A stretch of DNA of 64,000 nt from Paenibacillus sp. FSL H7-0326 (GCF_001955535.1 NZ_MPVN01000009.1:1-64000), one strand, 5' to 3'. Counted from the stretch's first letter, positions 14,319 to 21,983 are shown. Notes: generated by a model from the letters alone, not told the origin. Numbers and translations: made by a program.

Positions 14319-14537
14319 TTGCCTGTTCTTCGGTTACTAGATGTTGAAATAGAAAAACTTCGTGAACAACTCAACAAGCTAGCGATGTCTTTAGGAGTAA
14401 GAGATCCGAAAGTATTAGAGAAAAGTCAGCAGCTCGATAGGTACATCCTAATGTCTCAGCGTATGAAAAATTGTAAAGAAAAAGAATGCACTGAAGAATG
14501 CCGAACTTATTGCCATCTGTTTTATAAAAAGATGTAA
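14319..14537 (+). CDS. Spo0E-like aspartyl-phosphate phosphatase
   Basis: 72 residues, TTG start after ATAGGAGG. Helix 1 (EIEKLREQLNKLA) and the signature SQQLDRYI are those of Spo0E-like phosphatases, which form a two-helix hairpin and remove phosphate from the sporulation regulator Spo0A, delaying sporulation. A cysteine-rich C-terminal tail (CKEKEC, CRTYC) is atypical and may bind metal. Under the shared operator-promoter, so its expression is probably tied to other element genes. An element-borne Spo0E could keep the host vegetative during transfer. Confidence 0.85.
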   Translation: MPVLRLLDVEIEKLREQLNKLAMSLGVRDPKVLEKSQQLDRYILMSQRMKNCKEKECTEECRTYCHLFYKKM

Positions 14538-14595
14538 AATGAAAGTAAATCGGTTGCTATAGTAATCAAAAGCCGAAAATTTAAGGGGGAAAAGC

Positions 14596-15255
14596 ATGCG
14601 AACGTTTACTAGTCCAAGTGAAGTTGTTGCTTTTATAGAAAACTATGAGCATATTCCGAATGGATTAAAGAACGTAGACTTGATGAAAGAAATTTTTGAA
14701 GGGTTCGAATTAGGGTTATTTGAGCTTTTAACAGAAAAAGAAAATGCTCCATTAAAGCAAGTAGAGTGGACTATTGGATTCGGCTATATTTTTAAGTGTT
14801 TCTTGTATTTTATGGCGCTTCATGGCTATGCCCTGAGTCATCAAAAGGATAAACCTCTTTATGATCTTAATGAAACGATTGAAGCATGGAGAAATTACCA
14901 GCAAGAAAAGTATTACGCTGAAGTAGGACTTAAACCGGAGCCATCTTTCAAAGACTTCGTACTACTAAAAGAGGAAGATACGCATTTAGTTGAATCTCAC
15001 AATTTCCTACATAGAATAATGAGAGAACAAAGACATCGTGAGGCTATCATGATAGCGATCGAGGATCGATTGATAGAACCTGAATTAGATAACACAGAAT
15101 TAGGAATACTTATTCATCGGGATTACGGGATGGTTTATGCGTTTGATATCTTTCTTCCTTTCATGGCATTACACGGCTATACACTAGAAAAGATTGAAAC
15201 TATAAAACTTCCATTCTTCAGTCTAGAGGAAACCATAAAGTATGTAGAAAAATAA
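14596..15255 (+). CDS. Uncharacterised 219-aa protein with internal duplication
   Basis: ATG preceded by AAGGGGG. Two halves share a repeated block: residues about 60-98 (F-x-YFMALHGYALSHQ...LNETIEAW) and about 185-217 (FLPFMALHGYTLEKI...SLEETIKYV). No known domain. It seems to be a duplicated helical module. Downstream of the Spo0E-like gene and probably co-transcribed. Confidence 0.65.
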   Translation: MRTFTSPSEVVAFIENYEHIPNGLKNVDLMKEIFEGFELGLFELLTEKENAPLKQVEWTIGFGYIFKCFLYFMALHGYALSHQKDKPLYDLNETIEAWRNYQQEKYYAEVGLKPEPSFKDFVLLKEEDTHLVESHNFLHRIMREQRHREAIMIAIEDRLIEPELDNTELGILIHRDYGMVYAFDIFLPFMALHGYTLEKIETIKLPFFSLEETIKYVEK

Positions 15256-15353
15256 AGATTAGATATCAAAGTATATTCGGATTTTGTGGTGGATTGTATG
15301 TGTAGCTTGTGATATATAGTTGAATAATGATTACTATGGGATGGTGATAATAG

Positions 15354-16073
15354 ATGACTGATGATTATAAAAAGGTGAATGATTTAAAGAGTGGAATAAG
15401 AATGATTCTTATTGTATTAAGTACTTCTATATTATTGTCGGGTGCACTTACTGCATTCTTGGGTAGAACATTGTACGCACTCCCTTTCTTATTAATCTCA
15501 CTCTCGGGAATGATAGCATTAACCTTTAAAATATCACAAATAAGTTCGTATAGCTTTGAAAAGCCAGATTGGAAACCAATCTCCTTAAATAAGCAAACTG
15601 ATACCATTATGAATTATCTTAAAACTTGGATTATAAAGCATCCGTTCGTTATTATATTTAGTATAGGTTTTTTATTATTAACTCAACAAAATCTCAAATC
15701 ATTGGCAGTAGTCAAAACCTTATTACCTCATGTTCCAGTTACATATCAAACGGCTTATATTTTGTTGTCCGTGTTTGTGTTCTATGAACTTTTCTTTCTC
15801 GTCATTTCCAAATTAAAACATCCCATGATTACTGTAATAAAGATTGTCACAGGATTATGCTATATACCCATCTATTTTTACGTAGGGATCACAGGTGCAT
15901 CTGCTATTATTAAATTCGTCTTTGATTTTCTTGTCGGAAGTATGTTGGGTATAGTTAAAAATGAGATCTTACCAAGCCAAATAATTTTAGGTGCATTTAT
16001 TTCAATTATTGTAATATGGACTTTCTCGTACTATTTTATCAATAGCATTAAAACACCAACAAAAGAGGCTTAA
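15354..16073 (+). CDS. Multi-pass membrane protein
   Basis: 239 residues with about six hydrophobic segments (near residues 15-37, 40-60, 95-112, 125-148, 155-180 and 205-228). No transporter or enzyme motif is recognised. ATG preceded by GGTGATAA. Function unknown. Confidence 0.65.
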   Translation: MTDDYKKVNDLKSGIRMILIVLSTSILLSGALTAFLGRTLYALPFLLISLSGMIALTFKISQISSYSFEKPDWKPISLNKQTDTIMNYLKTWIIKHPFVIIFSIGFLLLTQQNLKSLAVVKTLLPHVPVTYQTAYILLSVFVFYELFFLVISKLKHPMITVIKIVTGLCYIPIYFYVGITGASAIIKFVFDFLVGSMLGIVKNEILPSQIILGAFISIIVIWTFSYYFINSIKTPTKEA

Positions 16074-16075
16074 TT

Positions 16076-16219
16076 ATGGACATTTTAAATCTGAGGAAGT
16101 TTAATATTCATCAAAAAAATATGTTTGCGAATGTCTTCCTGGAAGGACATGCTTCTAATCAATCTGAGTATTTCCGATTATTACATCAATCTCAATATAA
16201 GAAAGTTAAAGGGAATTAG
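16076..16219 (+). CDS. 47-aa peptide
   Basis: ATG two bases after the preceding stop, with AGAGG upstream; basic, helical, no known motif. It ends one base before the next start codon, so the three genes are tightly packed and possibly coupled. Confidence 0.4.
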   Translation: MDILNLRKFNIHQKNMFANVFLEGHASNQSEYFRLLHQSQYKKVKGN

Positions 16220-16220
16220 A

Positions 16221-16415
16221 ATGGAAGTAATCTACCGTGGAATGAAAATCATAATAGAATGTCCTGACTGCGGTTCCGGTAATGAAATGTCATGGCAGCC
16301 GCTGATTAGGGAGTTTTGGTGTAGTCGATGTGACTATTTGATGGACTGGGATGATGTAAAAGCAAGAGGTAACTACCGTCAGGTCGACGATCCAGAAAAC
16401 GTAGTTGAGATCTAA
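16221..16415 (+). CDS. 64-aa zinc-ribbon protein
   Basis: ATG preceded by AAAGGG. Two CxxC pairs (CPDC at about residues 14-17, CSRC at about 33-36) in a small beta hairpin layout typical of zinc ribbons. No partner or pathway visible. Confidence 0.6.
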   Translation: MEVIYRGMKIIIECPDCGSGNEMSWQPLIREFWCSRCDYLMDWDDVKARGNYRQVDDPENVVEI

Positions 16416-16527
16416 AAATAGATATTGGGAGTGCAGAGGGCTTGCCCTTATTGTAAGACATTTTTTGTTGCTTCCAGGAAATAGCCAATGAATAATATCA
16501 GGAGCTTGAGCGAAACTTCACGTTAAG

Positions 16528-16557
16528 GTGTAGTCCATAAAGGGCTACACTTTTTTT
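16528..16557 (+). terminator. Intrinsic terminator
   Basis: GTGTAGTCC, loop, GGGCTACAC and a run of seven T. A lone GTAAGAC site lies upstream at 16453. Confidence 0.8.
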
Positions 16558-16569
16558 GTTATAAATATA

Positions 16570-16598
16570 TTGTATACATACTATGTATGTAGTATAAT
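16570..16598 (+). promoter_or_regulatory. Operator-promoter 3
   Basis: TTGTAT, 17 bases, TATAAT with the palindrome ATACATA-C-TATGTAT. The leader begins with AACCACCACA, shared with operator-promoter 6. Confidence 0.85.
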
Positions 16599-16642
16599 AG
16601 TAATTGTAATAACCACCACATTATTTACTAGGAGGAATTTAA

Positions 16643-16837
16643 ATGTTTGAAAGTATTATCCATGTTGTCGGTGCAACAGTCACTATTGGTTGGATAGGAT
16701 GTTTCATTCTATTTCTATTAGCAGATCGCAAGAAAGGTGAAACTACTCGAATTGTATCCGTGAAATATGTTAATTGCACTGAGGAAGATTTTGTGGCCAC
16801 TGCTGAAACTAACACCATCCTACGAAAAGCGAGTTAA
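16643..16837 (+). CDS. 64-aa single-pass membrane protein
   Basis: ATG preceded by AGGAGG. One transmembrane helix (about residues 5-27) followed by a charged cytoplasmic or external tail of about 37 residues. No family recognised. Confidence 0.6.
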   Translation: MFESIIHVVGATVTIGWIGCFILFLLADRKKGETTRIVSVKYVNCTEEDFVATAETNTILRKAS

Positions 16838-16857
16838 TCTTATATAGTTAAAAGATG

Positions 16858-16899
16858 TAAGATGTAATGTCTTACAACCATGTAAGACATTACATCTTA
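16858..16899. repeat. GTAAGAC cluster 3, 18-bp inverted repeat
   Basis: Perfect inverted repeat with 18-base arms (16858-16875 and 16882-16899) and a six-base spacer. Each arm ends in a GTCTTAC/GTAAGAC site next to the spacer and carries a TAAGATGTAAT flank. Confidence 0.85.
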
Positions 16900-17033
16900 A
16901 TCATGAAGGTTGTTGATTCCTTCATTTTAACCATTGTTTCGATCGCGATAAACTTACTGTATATAACATTTTAAAGGACTGGCGAAATTAACGCTTAGTT
17001 CTTTTTTGTTTATGATAATGTATATAATTGTCA

Positions 17034-17082
17034 TTGATAAGGGAACGTAAGTTTGTCTATAATATATACAAACAAATGTTCC
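17034..17082 (+). promoter_or_regulatory. SOS promoter with two LexA-like boxes
   Basis: TTGATA (17034-17039), 18 bases, TATAAT (17058-17063). Box 2, CAAACAAATGTTCC at 17069-17082, matches the Bacillus DinR/LexA consensus CGAACRNRYGTTYC at 13 of 14 positions; box 1, GGAACGTAAGTTTG at 17042-17055, matches at 11. The boxes flank the -10 as in repressed SOS promoters. The YolD-like gene downstream supports the call. Confidence 0.7.
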
Positions 17083-17098
17083 TGTAGGAGGGTGAATG

Positions 17099-17380
17099 AT
17101 GATTTCTGATTTTGAACGAAAGGTACATAGAATATTGTATAACTACTCAGGACAACGCCTACGAATGCCTACAATGAAGGAATTGCAAACCAAAACGGGG
17201 CATGACGGCAATAAGATAAAGGATGCTCTTTTAAATCTCGAAAAGCAGGTTCTCATTGCATGGGAAGATAAAGAGAGTTTGGATAGTATTGTTCTCTTAA
17301 AAGGTTGGGAAGATGAATCGGATCTGCCAAGATCCGTTACGGCTACTCACACTTCGACAAATTATTGGACGGAGTATTAA
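17099..17380 (+). CDS. Small winged-helix-like protein in an SOS operon
   Basis: 93 residues from the ATG at 17099; a second ATG at 17096 is too near the AGGAGGG site. The helical N-terminal part with a TMKELQTKTG helix-turn-helix-like segment and a beta wing (VLIAWEDKES, SIVLLKGW) suggests a winged-helix fold. It is the first gene after the LexA boxes and lies six bases before the YolD-like gene. Probably damage induced. Confidence 0.55.
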   Translation: MISDFERKVHRILYNYSGQRLRMPTMKELQTKTGHDGNKIKDALLNLEKQVLIAWEDKESLDSIVLLKGWEDESDLPRSVTATHTSTNYWTEY

Positions 17381-17385
17381 ATATT

Positions 17386-17712
17386 ATGAAGAAGCTACAA
17401 GGTAATGGAATTTTTGAAAGTTCACGGATGATACTGCCAGAATACAGAGAAGCTTTCATACAAAGAGAAGAAGCGAAGCAAAGAGAAGAACAACGAATAC
17501 GAAAAAACTTTGATCAACAAGAAGTAGAACGCATAGTGAGAATTATGAGTGAATCCATGCAGGTCAAGAGTAATATAGACATTCAGCTATACGATGATTA
17601 TGAGGATACGCATGTAATCGGAATTGTTGAGCAGTTAGATCCATATGGAAAAAGGTTCCGGGTAGATGGTGAATGGTTTAAGCTACGAGATATTATCTCA
17701 ATAGAGGATTAG
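17386..17712 (+). CDS. YolD-like protein
   Basis: 108 residues from the ATG at 17386. The I-L-P-E-(Y/H)-R-E-A motif near the N-terminus, the charged helix in the middle and the C-terminal V-x-x-L-D-P-x-x-K-R-F-R-V-x-x-E-W segment are those of YolD-like proteins. This family usually sits beside a UvrX/UmuC translesion polymerase in SOS operons and is thought to assist it, much as UmuD does. Here no Y-family polymerase is in the window, so it may act with a host polymerase or be a remnant. Confidence 0.85.
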   Translation: MKKLQGNGIFESSRMILPEYREAFIQREEAKQREEQRIRKNFDQQEVERIVRIMSESMQVKSNIDIQLYDDYEDTHVIGIVEQLDPYGKRFRVDGEWFKLRDIISIED

Positions 17713-17718
17713 TAATAG

Positions 17719-17752
17719 GTGCATTCGGTTGTTAACCGGATGTACTTTTTTT
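17719..17752. terminator. Terminator after the YolD-like gene
   Basis: GTGCATTCGGTT, GTT loop, AACCGGATGTAC and seven T. It also touches the stop codon of the convergent minus-strand gene. Confidence 0.8.
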
Positions 17753-18182
17753 ATGCGTAAAGAAGAGAAGGAATCTCTACATCTGAATAGGTAGAGATTC
17801 GATTATCGTCTAGCCGTTCCTTCAATCTGTACTCATGATTATCCAGATGATAAAAGGACGCTATGATTAATCGTCCGTTTATTTGATGGATCGGTAATAT
17901 GAGATTAGGTAAAAGGTAAAGCTCAATATGTTCTTTATTCTTTAGGTTTTCTTCATCCGATCTACCAACGTAATCAGGTCTAACAATCATATCAGGAATA
18001 TGCTTACCGAAACACAATAGATCCTTTGCGTGTTTCTTTTTGATATGACGGATTCGTCTGGGGGTTAAATACACATTTGAATCACTACAAGAAGGAAAAT
18101 ATTCCTTCATTAGATCAGGAGGTAATACTCCTACCACCTGTGTTTGTTTGCTTTTGACATTGAAACCATACGATTTCGACAA
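17751..18182 (-). CDS. PBECR-like nuclease-fold protein
   Basis: 143 residues, TTG start after AGAGGAGTG. The V-Y-L-T-P-R-R-I-R-H-I-x4-H pattern, then IPDMIVRPDYVG and a beta strand (IELYLLPNL), match the phage Barnase-EndoU-colicin E5/D-RelE-like (PBECR) nuclease group, which act as toxins or as domains of phage polyvalent proteins. The histidines at about residues 46 and 51 are candidate catalytic residues. No obvious antitoxin gene is adjacent. Likely an RNase-type effector, but unverified. Confidence 0.55.
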   Translation of the reverse strand: MSKSYGFNVKSKQTQVVGVLPPDLMKEYFPSCSDSNVYLTPRRIRHIKKKHAKDLLCFGKHIPDMIVRPDYVGRSDEENLKNKEHIELYLLPNLILPIHQINGRLIIASFYHLDNHEYRLKERLDDNRISTYSDVEIPSLLYA

Positions 18183-18341
18183 TTAAATCACACTCCTCTT
18201 TTTTGTTTGATTTCATAGAATAGGCAGAACGAGCTGGTATATAACGCTTTTGCCGCTCTAGCACGGCTGACTGTTATCACGAGGATTAAATATCGTTTAG
18301 CAGTCAGTTTTGTGACATGAACAGTAAAAGGAGATCGGGAA

Positions 18342-18386
18342 ATGAATGTAACGAATAAGGGTAATCTTTTTGCTCGATCCTCCTAA
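18342..18386 (+). CDS. Possible 14-aa leader peptide
   Basis: ATG preceded by AAAAGGAG and a stop after 14 codons (MNVTNKGNLFARSS). The end of the frame (CGATCCTCC) can pair with the GGAGATCG binding site, which could make translation self-limiting. It lies upstream of operator-promoter 4, so it is not part of that transcript. Just upstream is a CTGACTG/CAGTCAG stem. Confidence 0.25.
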   Translation: MNVTNKGNLFARSS

Positions 18387-18438
18387 ACCAAAAAGTGTCA
18401 GAGAGGAGTGAATTTAATATATTTGGATCCACATAATA

Positions 18439-18467
18439 TTGTATACATACAATGTATATGGTATAAT
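18439..18467 (+). promoter_or_regulatory. Operator-promoter 4
   Basis: TTGTAT, 17 bases, TATAAT with TATACAT-ACA-ATGTATA palindrome. It drives the 114-aa gene at 18503 with a leader of only about 30 bases. Confidence 0.85.
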
Positions 18468-18502
18468 AAAGAGGTGATGAAATACCGTAAGGAGTGAGTA
18501 AA

Positions 18503-18847
18503 GTGAAGAAATATATCTATAAGTCTCTTGAGGAATACAATCATTTTGTATATCAGTGCATCGGTTTTTTAGAGAATGATGAAGATCGTACTGCAGAAGA
18601 TGAAAATTATAAATTGATCATTACTAAAGGATTCAAAGGCGATTGTATTCGTGAGGATCTTAGTTTGTTCTTGATCCCGAATAGAACGAACGTGCTTAAG
18701 GTTTTACATGGAGAGTATAAGGATAAATCTTTTCTCATTACTGAAGAATTGGAGTTCGAATTTGTTGGTATTCAGTTCCTTGATTATGTATTTGGAGTTC
18801 ATAAAACGGTTAATATCCCGAAAATAGCCTTCCAGGAAGTAGCATGA
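18503..18847 (+). CDS. Uncharacterised 114-aa protein
   Basis: GTG at 18503 fits the TAAGGAG site better than the GTG at 18494. Soluble, mixed alpha/beta, no recognised domain. Confidence 0.6.
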   Translation: MKKYIYKSLEEYNHFVYQCIGFLENDEDRTAEDENYKLIITKGFKGDCIREDLSLFLIPNRTNVLKVLHGEYKDKSFLITEELEFEFVGIQFLDYVFGVHKTVNIPKIAFQEVA

Positions 18848-18866
18848 ATAATATACGGAATTAATC

Positions 18867-18896
18867 GTCTTACAAATGTAAGATGATATGTAAGAC
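18867..18896. repeat. GTAAGAC cluster 4
   Basis: GTCTTAC at 18867, GTAAGAT at 18878 and GTAAGAC at 18890, with 11- and 12-base steps. The last copy is eight bases from the AGGAGGG of the next gene, so a protein bound here would block its transcription. Confidence 0.8.
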
Positions 18897-18911
18897 TAAT
18901 AGGAGGGAACC

Positions 18912-19403
18912 ATGGGTAAGAAAATACAACTTAAGCCAATTTTGTTTCATACCAAAAGAAACAAAATGCTTATAAGGCGTTCAGCATGGGAAATCACAGT
19001 AGATGAAGTGAGTGCTGCATTTGAAGATCGAAGTGGTGTAATCGAAAGGTATTCAGTTTTAGATGTTAAGTCATGTGACTTTGCCATAGAGGAGGTTGTT
19101 CAAGTGTTTATCGATGGAAAATGGGAAGAGGGAGTAGTAAAGGATCGTTTAGATAAAGGCATTCAGCTCTTATATGTAGTTGAAAACAAAGATCAATTAC
19201 TACATAGAGTTAAATGGGACTTTGACTTAAAAGAAAGACAAATAAGGAAGATAAGGTATAGAGGTTATATCATACGTGGCGATCATGAATTTATAGCGCA
19301 CCAGGAAGGAACAATAGAAGAGTTGGAAAGCTGGTATAAGGGACATTCTGCATTCAATGAACCTAATACAGATCTTTTAACTCTTCCAACATTAGATACA
19401 TAG
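18912..19403 (+). CDS. Uncharacterised 163-aa protein
   Basis: ATG preceded by AGGAGGG. Soluble, beta-rich and basic (isolated RYRGYIIRGDHEF segment), no recognised family. Confidence 0.6.
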   Translation: MGKKIQLKPILFHTKRNKMLIRRSAWEITVDEVSAAFEDRSGVIERYSVLDVKSCDFAIEEVVQVFIDGKWEEGVVKDRLDKGIQLLYVVENKDQLLHRVKWDFDLKERQIRKIRYRGYIIRGDHEFIAHQEGTIEELESWYKGHSAFNEPNTDLLTLPTLDT

Positions 19404-19417
19404 ATTTACGATCATGA

Positions 19418-19440
19418 GCGCTCATAGCGCTTTTTTTATT
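19418..19440 (+). terminator. Intrinsic terminator
   Basis: AGCGC, TCATA loop, GCGCT, then seven T. Confidence 0.7.
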
Positions 19441-19522
19441 ATGGAAATAGATAGGTAACCAATCCATCAGTTACCGCTACTTATGCTACTAACGATGTGT
19501 TAACGTACAGTTAGGTGATTAT

Positions 19523-20383
19523 ATGTACATTGAACCAATGCTTCTAGTAGATCAGAAAGAAGCATATGAATCCAAAGATTCTATTGTAGAGCTGAAGTTA
19601 GATGGGATTCGTACAATATTAAGTGTTAACGATAAAACACGCATATTTACACGGCATAACAATGAGATTACATCAAACTTTGAAGAGGTGACTACAGCGG
19701 CTGCTAGAGCTGCTAAAGCACCTATGGTTTTAGATGGTGAGCTTATTGTCAGTGATCTAAGTACTGGTAAGCCTGATTTCTCCGCTATGATGAGCCGCTT
19801 TTCATCTCGATCTAGATCAAAGATCCCTACGCCAGGTCTAACTTTTGTGGCTTTTGATATACTCTCCTATGATGGTAAAGATCTAAGAGGGTTACCATTA
19901 ATGAAACGTAAGGAGATCCTTGAAGAGGTACTATCAGAGAATGAGATTATAAAAAAGATAAGATACATGGAATCTGGTTTCGTGCCGCTATACGAGCTGT
20001 GTAAGCAAGAGCAGCTTGAAGGGATTGTAATAAAGAAAAAGGATGCTGTATACCATTCAGGCAAGCGACCTAAGAGCGTATGGGAGCGAGTAGTGGTATA
20101 CCAACGAGAGCGATGTATCGTTACTGGTTTTTCGAAAAAGGAAAAGTCTTGGTACATTGGTATTAGGCGTGGCGATCATATTGAATCTGTAGGAGCGGTG
20201 AAGTATGGACTAAATACTTCCAAGGCCAAAGCGCTATATCCAAAGCTTCTAAAAAGCGTTATTAAAGAAAATCAAGCATATGCAATAGTAAAGCCAGAGC
20301 ACGAAATATTGGTTAGATTCAGACACTATACTAAAGATGGAAAAATGCGTTTGGCAGTAGTTGAGGATGTATACAATAAATAA
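19523..20383 (+). CDS. Stand-alone ATP-dependent DNA ligase
   Basis: 286 residues. Motif I K-L-D-G-I-R gives the adenylated lysine at residue 25; motif IIIa FVAFDIL, motif IV EGIVIKKK and a motif V K-x-x-x-R-x-x-V region follow, then a small OB-like C-terminal domain (residues about 195-286). This is the size of LigD-type ligase cores without polymerase or nuclease domains. It would seal nicks using ATP, for instance during phage-like replication, after transfer or in end joining. No Ku gene is seen in the window. ATG start after TTAGGTGATT. Confidence 0.85.
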   Translation: MYIEPMLLVDQKEAYESKDSIVELKLDGIRTILSVNDKTRIFTRHNNEITSNFEEVTTAAARAAKAPMVLDGELIVSDLSTGKPDFSAMMSRFSSRSRSKIPTPGLTFVAFDILSYDGKDLRGLPLMKRKEILEEVLSENEIIKKIRYMESGFVPLYELCKQEQLEGIVIKKKDAVYHSGKRPKSVWERVVVYQRERCIVTGFSKKEKSWYIGIRRGDHIESVGAVKYGLNTSKAKALYPKLLKSVIKENQAYAIVKPEHEILVRFRHYTKDGKMRLAVVEDVYNK

Positions 20384-20386
20384 GGA

Positions 20387-20418
20387 GAATCCAATGATAT
20401 AGGGTTCTCTTTTTTTAT
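20387..20418 (+). terminator. Terminator of the ligase gene
   Basis: GAGAATCC, loop, GGGTTCTC and seven T, immediately upstream of operator-promoter 5. Confidence 0.75.
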
Positions 20419-20431
20419 TTGTCACAAAGTA

Positions 20432-20460
20432 TTGCATACATACTATGTATATAGTATAAT
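20432..20460 (+). promoter_or_regulatory. Operator-promoter 5
   Basis: TTGCAT, 17 bases, TATAAT with ATACATA-C-TATGTAT palindrome. Confidence 0.82.
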
Positions 20461-20488
20461 AATTATATAAGAAAGGAGCTAATAACGT

Positions 20489-20863
20489 ATGAATATGATA
20501 GCAAGCAAAACTCAAGAGTGGCGTAGAAACACACATTACGAGCAAGTAAACTTTGCCAATCATATTAATGAAAAGATAACGAGTCAGAAAGCTGAGGTAG
20601 TTATATATCGTAGTAAAGTAATGCAACACACTGCTTTTTTAAAATCTTTTGAGGGTTCCAAAAGTGGGATCTGCGATATACTTGAAACTTATCGTAACAA
20701 GTTCCCTGGAGTGAGATATATAATTTACGAGGGAAAAAATCGGGAACTAAATGACATCATGACTTTACATAAAGCTGGTTTTAGAACTGAAGGGTATACA
20801 GACTTAGTAGATTTTATTAAATCGGTAACACAAACAACCAAAATCTATTGGAAAAGAACATAG
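20489..20863 (+). CDS. Uncharacterised 124-aa protein
   Basis: ATG preceded by GAAAGGAGC. Soluble basic protein with a possible alpha/beta domain (AEVVIYRSK, VRYIIYEGKN). No recognised family. Controlled by the shared operator-promoter. Confidence 0.6.
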   Translation: MNMIASKTQEWRRNTHYEQVNFANHINEKITSQKAEVVIYRSKVMQHTAFLKSFEGSKSGICDILETYRNKFPGVRYIIYEGKNRELNDIMTLHKAGFRTEGYTDLVDFIKSVTQTTKIYWKRT

Positions 20864-20880
20864 AATAGGAGAATGAAAAA

Positions 20881-21045
20881 ATGGAGTATGTATTCGGTGG
20901 AGTAACATTATTTATAGTAGGAGTAATATTTGTCTTGATTAAGTCTCTTAAAAAATCCATACAAGCGGAAAATGAGAATATCCAGAGCATCAAGCAGCAG
21001 CTTGAGAACTGTGATAAATGCAGTCACTTAGTTGAAAGTCTTTGA
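20881..21045 (+). CDS. 54-aa single-pass membrane protein with coiled coil
   Basis: ATG preceded by ATAGGAG. One N-terminal transmembrane helix (residues 2-22), then a predicted coiled coil (ENIQSIKQQLEN) and a CDKC motif near the C-terminus. It lies 17 bases after the 124-aa gene. Confidence 0.55.
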   Translation: MEYVFGGVTLFIVGVIFVLIKSLKKSIQAENENIQSIKQQLENCDKCSHLVESL

Positions 21046-21055
21046 AGCTAGTAAA

Positions 21056-21106
21056 AACGGTGACAGCCTAGAACAGAAAATAAAGTTCTAGACTGTCACC
21101 GTTTCA
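21056..21106. terminator. Long bidirectional terminator hairpin
   Basis: AAACGGTGACAG and CTAGAAC pair with GTTCTAG and CTGTCACCGTTT around a ten-base loop, separating convergent genes. Confidence 0.75.
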
Positions 21107-21128
21107 TTTTGAACAATAAATGCTTTCT

Positions 21129-21983
21129 TCATTCTTCATATACGTCTACTGTCATTTGAACACGCATACCTTCATGCAAGTAACCTTTATAAACTTGTGT
21201 TATATCCTTCATGCTACCTAACTCTATGGGTGCAACGCTTAGGCGCTCAATAACTTCCTTTTTATTAGTTTTAATTATCACACGTGCTTCACTTTGTTCT
21301 GCAAAGCGGATGTTTTTTACCAGTAATTCTTTAGGGTATTGTAGGCCAAAATCCATCCAACCATAAGGACCATGGGTTTCAAAATCAATATATGATACAT
21401 TGCCAATTATTATTTCATCATCTTCCAAGCCAAGTTGCCTTAACGCTTTATATAATCTGTTCCTGAATTCCTTAAAGTCCTTGATGATTATCAAAGCAGG
21501 TTGGTCTTCTAATGGGAGCTTTTCAATATCTTCCGGTAAAGAGTTGTCTGAAAAGTCTCTAAAATATGAAGCTGGAATAACACCGCTTACCCTGTGTTTT
21601 CCCTCACTATCAGGAGAAGGGAACAAGCTGTTTTTCATGATGTACACACAAAAACAAGGCAATTCTAAACTGCGTTTATCTTTCATAAATAGTCGTCTTC
21701 CGCTTGTTTCCTTTAGTAATGGTCTGGTGTTAGGGTTTAAGATGCAGCTAGACTCATATTTTTGCGTCAATTCAGATATACGTTCAACATCTAAACTATC
21801 ACAAAATGCTAGGGTTCCCTCTAAGCCATCTCCACGTCCATCCCCATATTTTTTTGCGTAGTCAATCCATGATTGGGGGGTGTTGAATTTGATCGATCCT
21901 TTATCTACAAAGGCATCAGCATATTTTGAGCTAGTTAATCTAAAGACAGCAGAAAAACCATTAGGTTCTGACCATTCTCCCAT
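21129..21983 (-). CDS. Uncharacterised 284-aa protein with a GRGDGLEGT motif
   Basis: ATG after GAGAGGTG. Near the N-terminus, F-R-L-T-x-x-K-Y-A-x-x-x-x-x-K-G-S-I-K-F-N-T-P-x-x-W and then GDGRGDGLEGTLAF form a pattern seen in predicted DUF2971-like or related accessory proteins of defence loci. I am not sure of the family. The protein is soluble with no membrane segment and is read alone on the minus strand. Confidence 0.5.
   Translation of the reverse strand: MGEWSEPNGFSAVFRLTSSKYADAFVDKGSIKFNTPQSWIDYAKKYGDGRGDGLEGTLAFCDSLDVERISELTQKYESSCILNPNTRPLLKETSGRRLFMKDKRSLELPCFCVYIMKNSLFPSPDSEGKHRVSGVIPASYFRDFSDNSLPEDIEKLPLEDQPALIIIKDFKEFRNRLYKALRQLGLEDDEIIIGNVSYIDFETHGPYGWMDFGLQYPKELLVKNIRFAEQSEARVIIKTNKKEVIERLSVAPIELGSMKDITQVYKGYLHEGMRVQMTVDVYEE

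Noticed and set aside
14144..14377. Minus-strand frame of 77 aa upstream of the SprT-like gene
   Set aside because: It overlaps operator-promoter 2 and the Spo0E-like gene and has no binding site.
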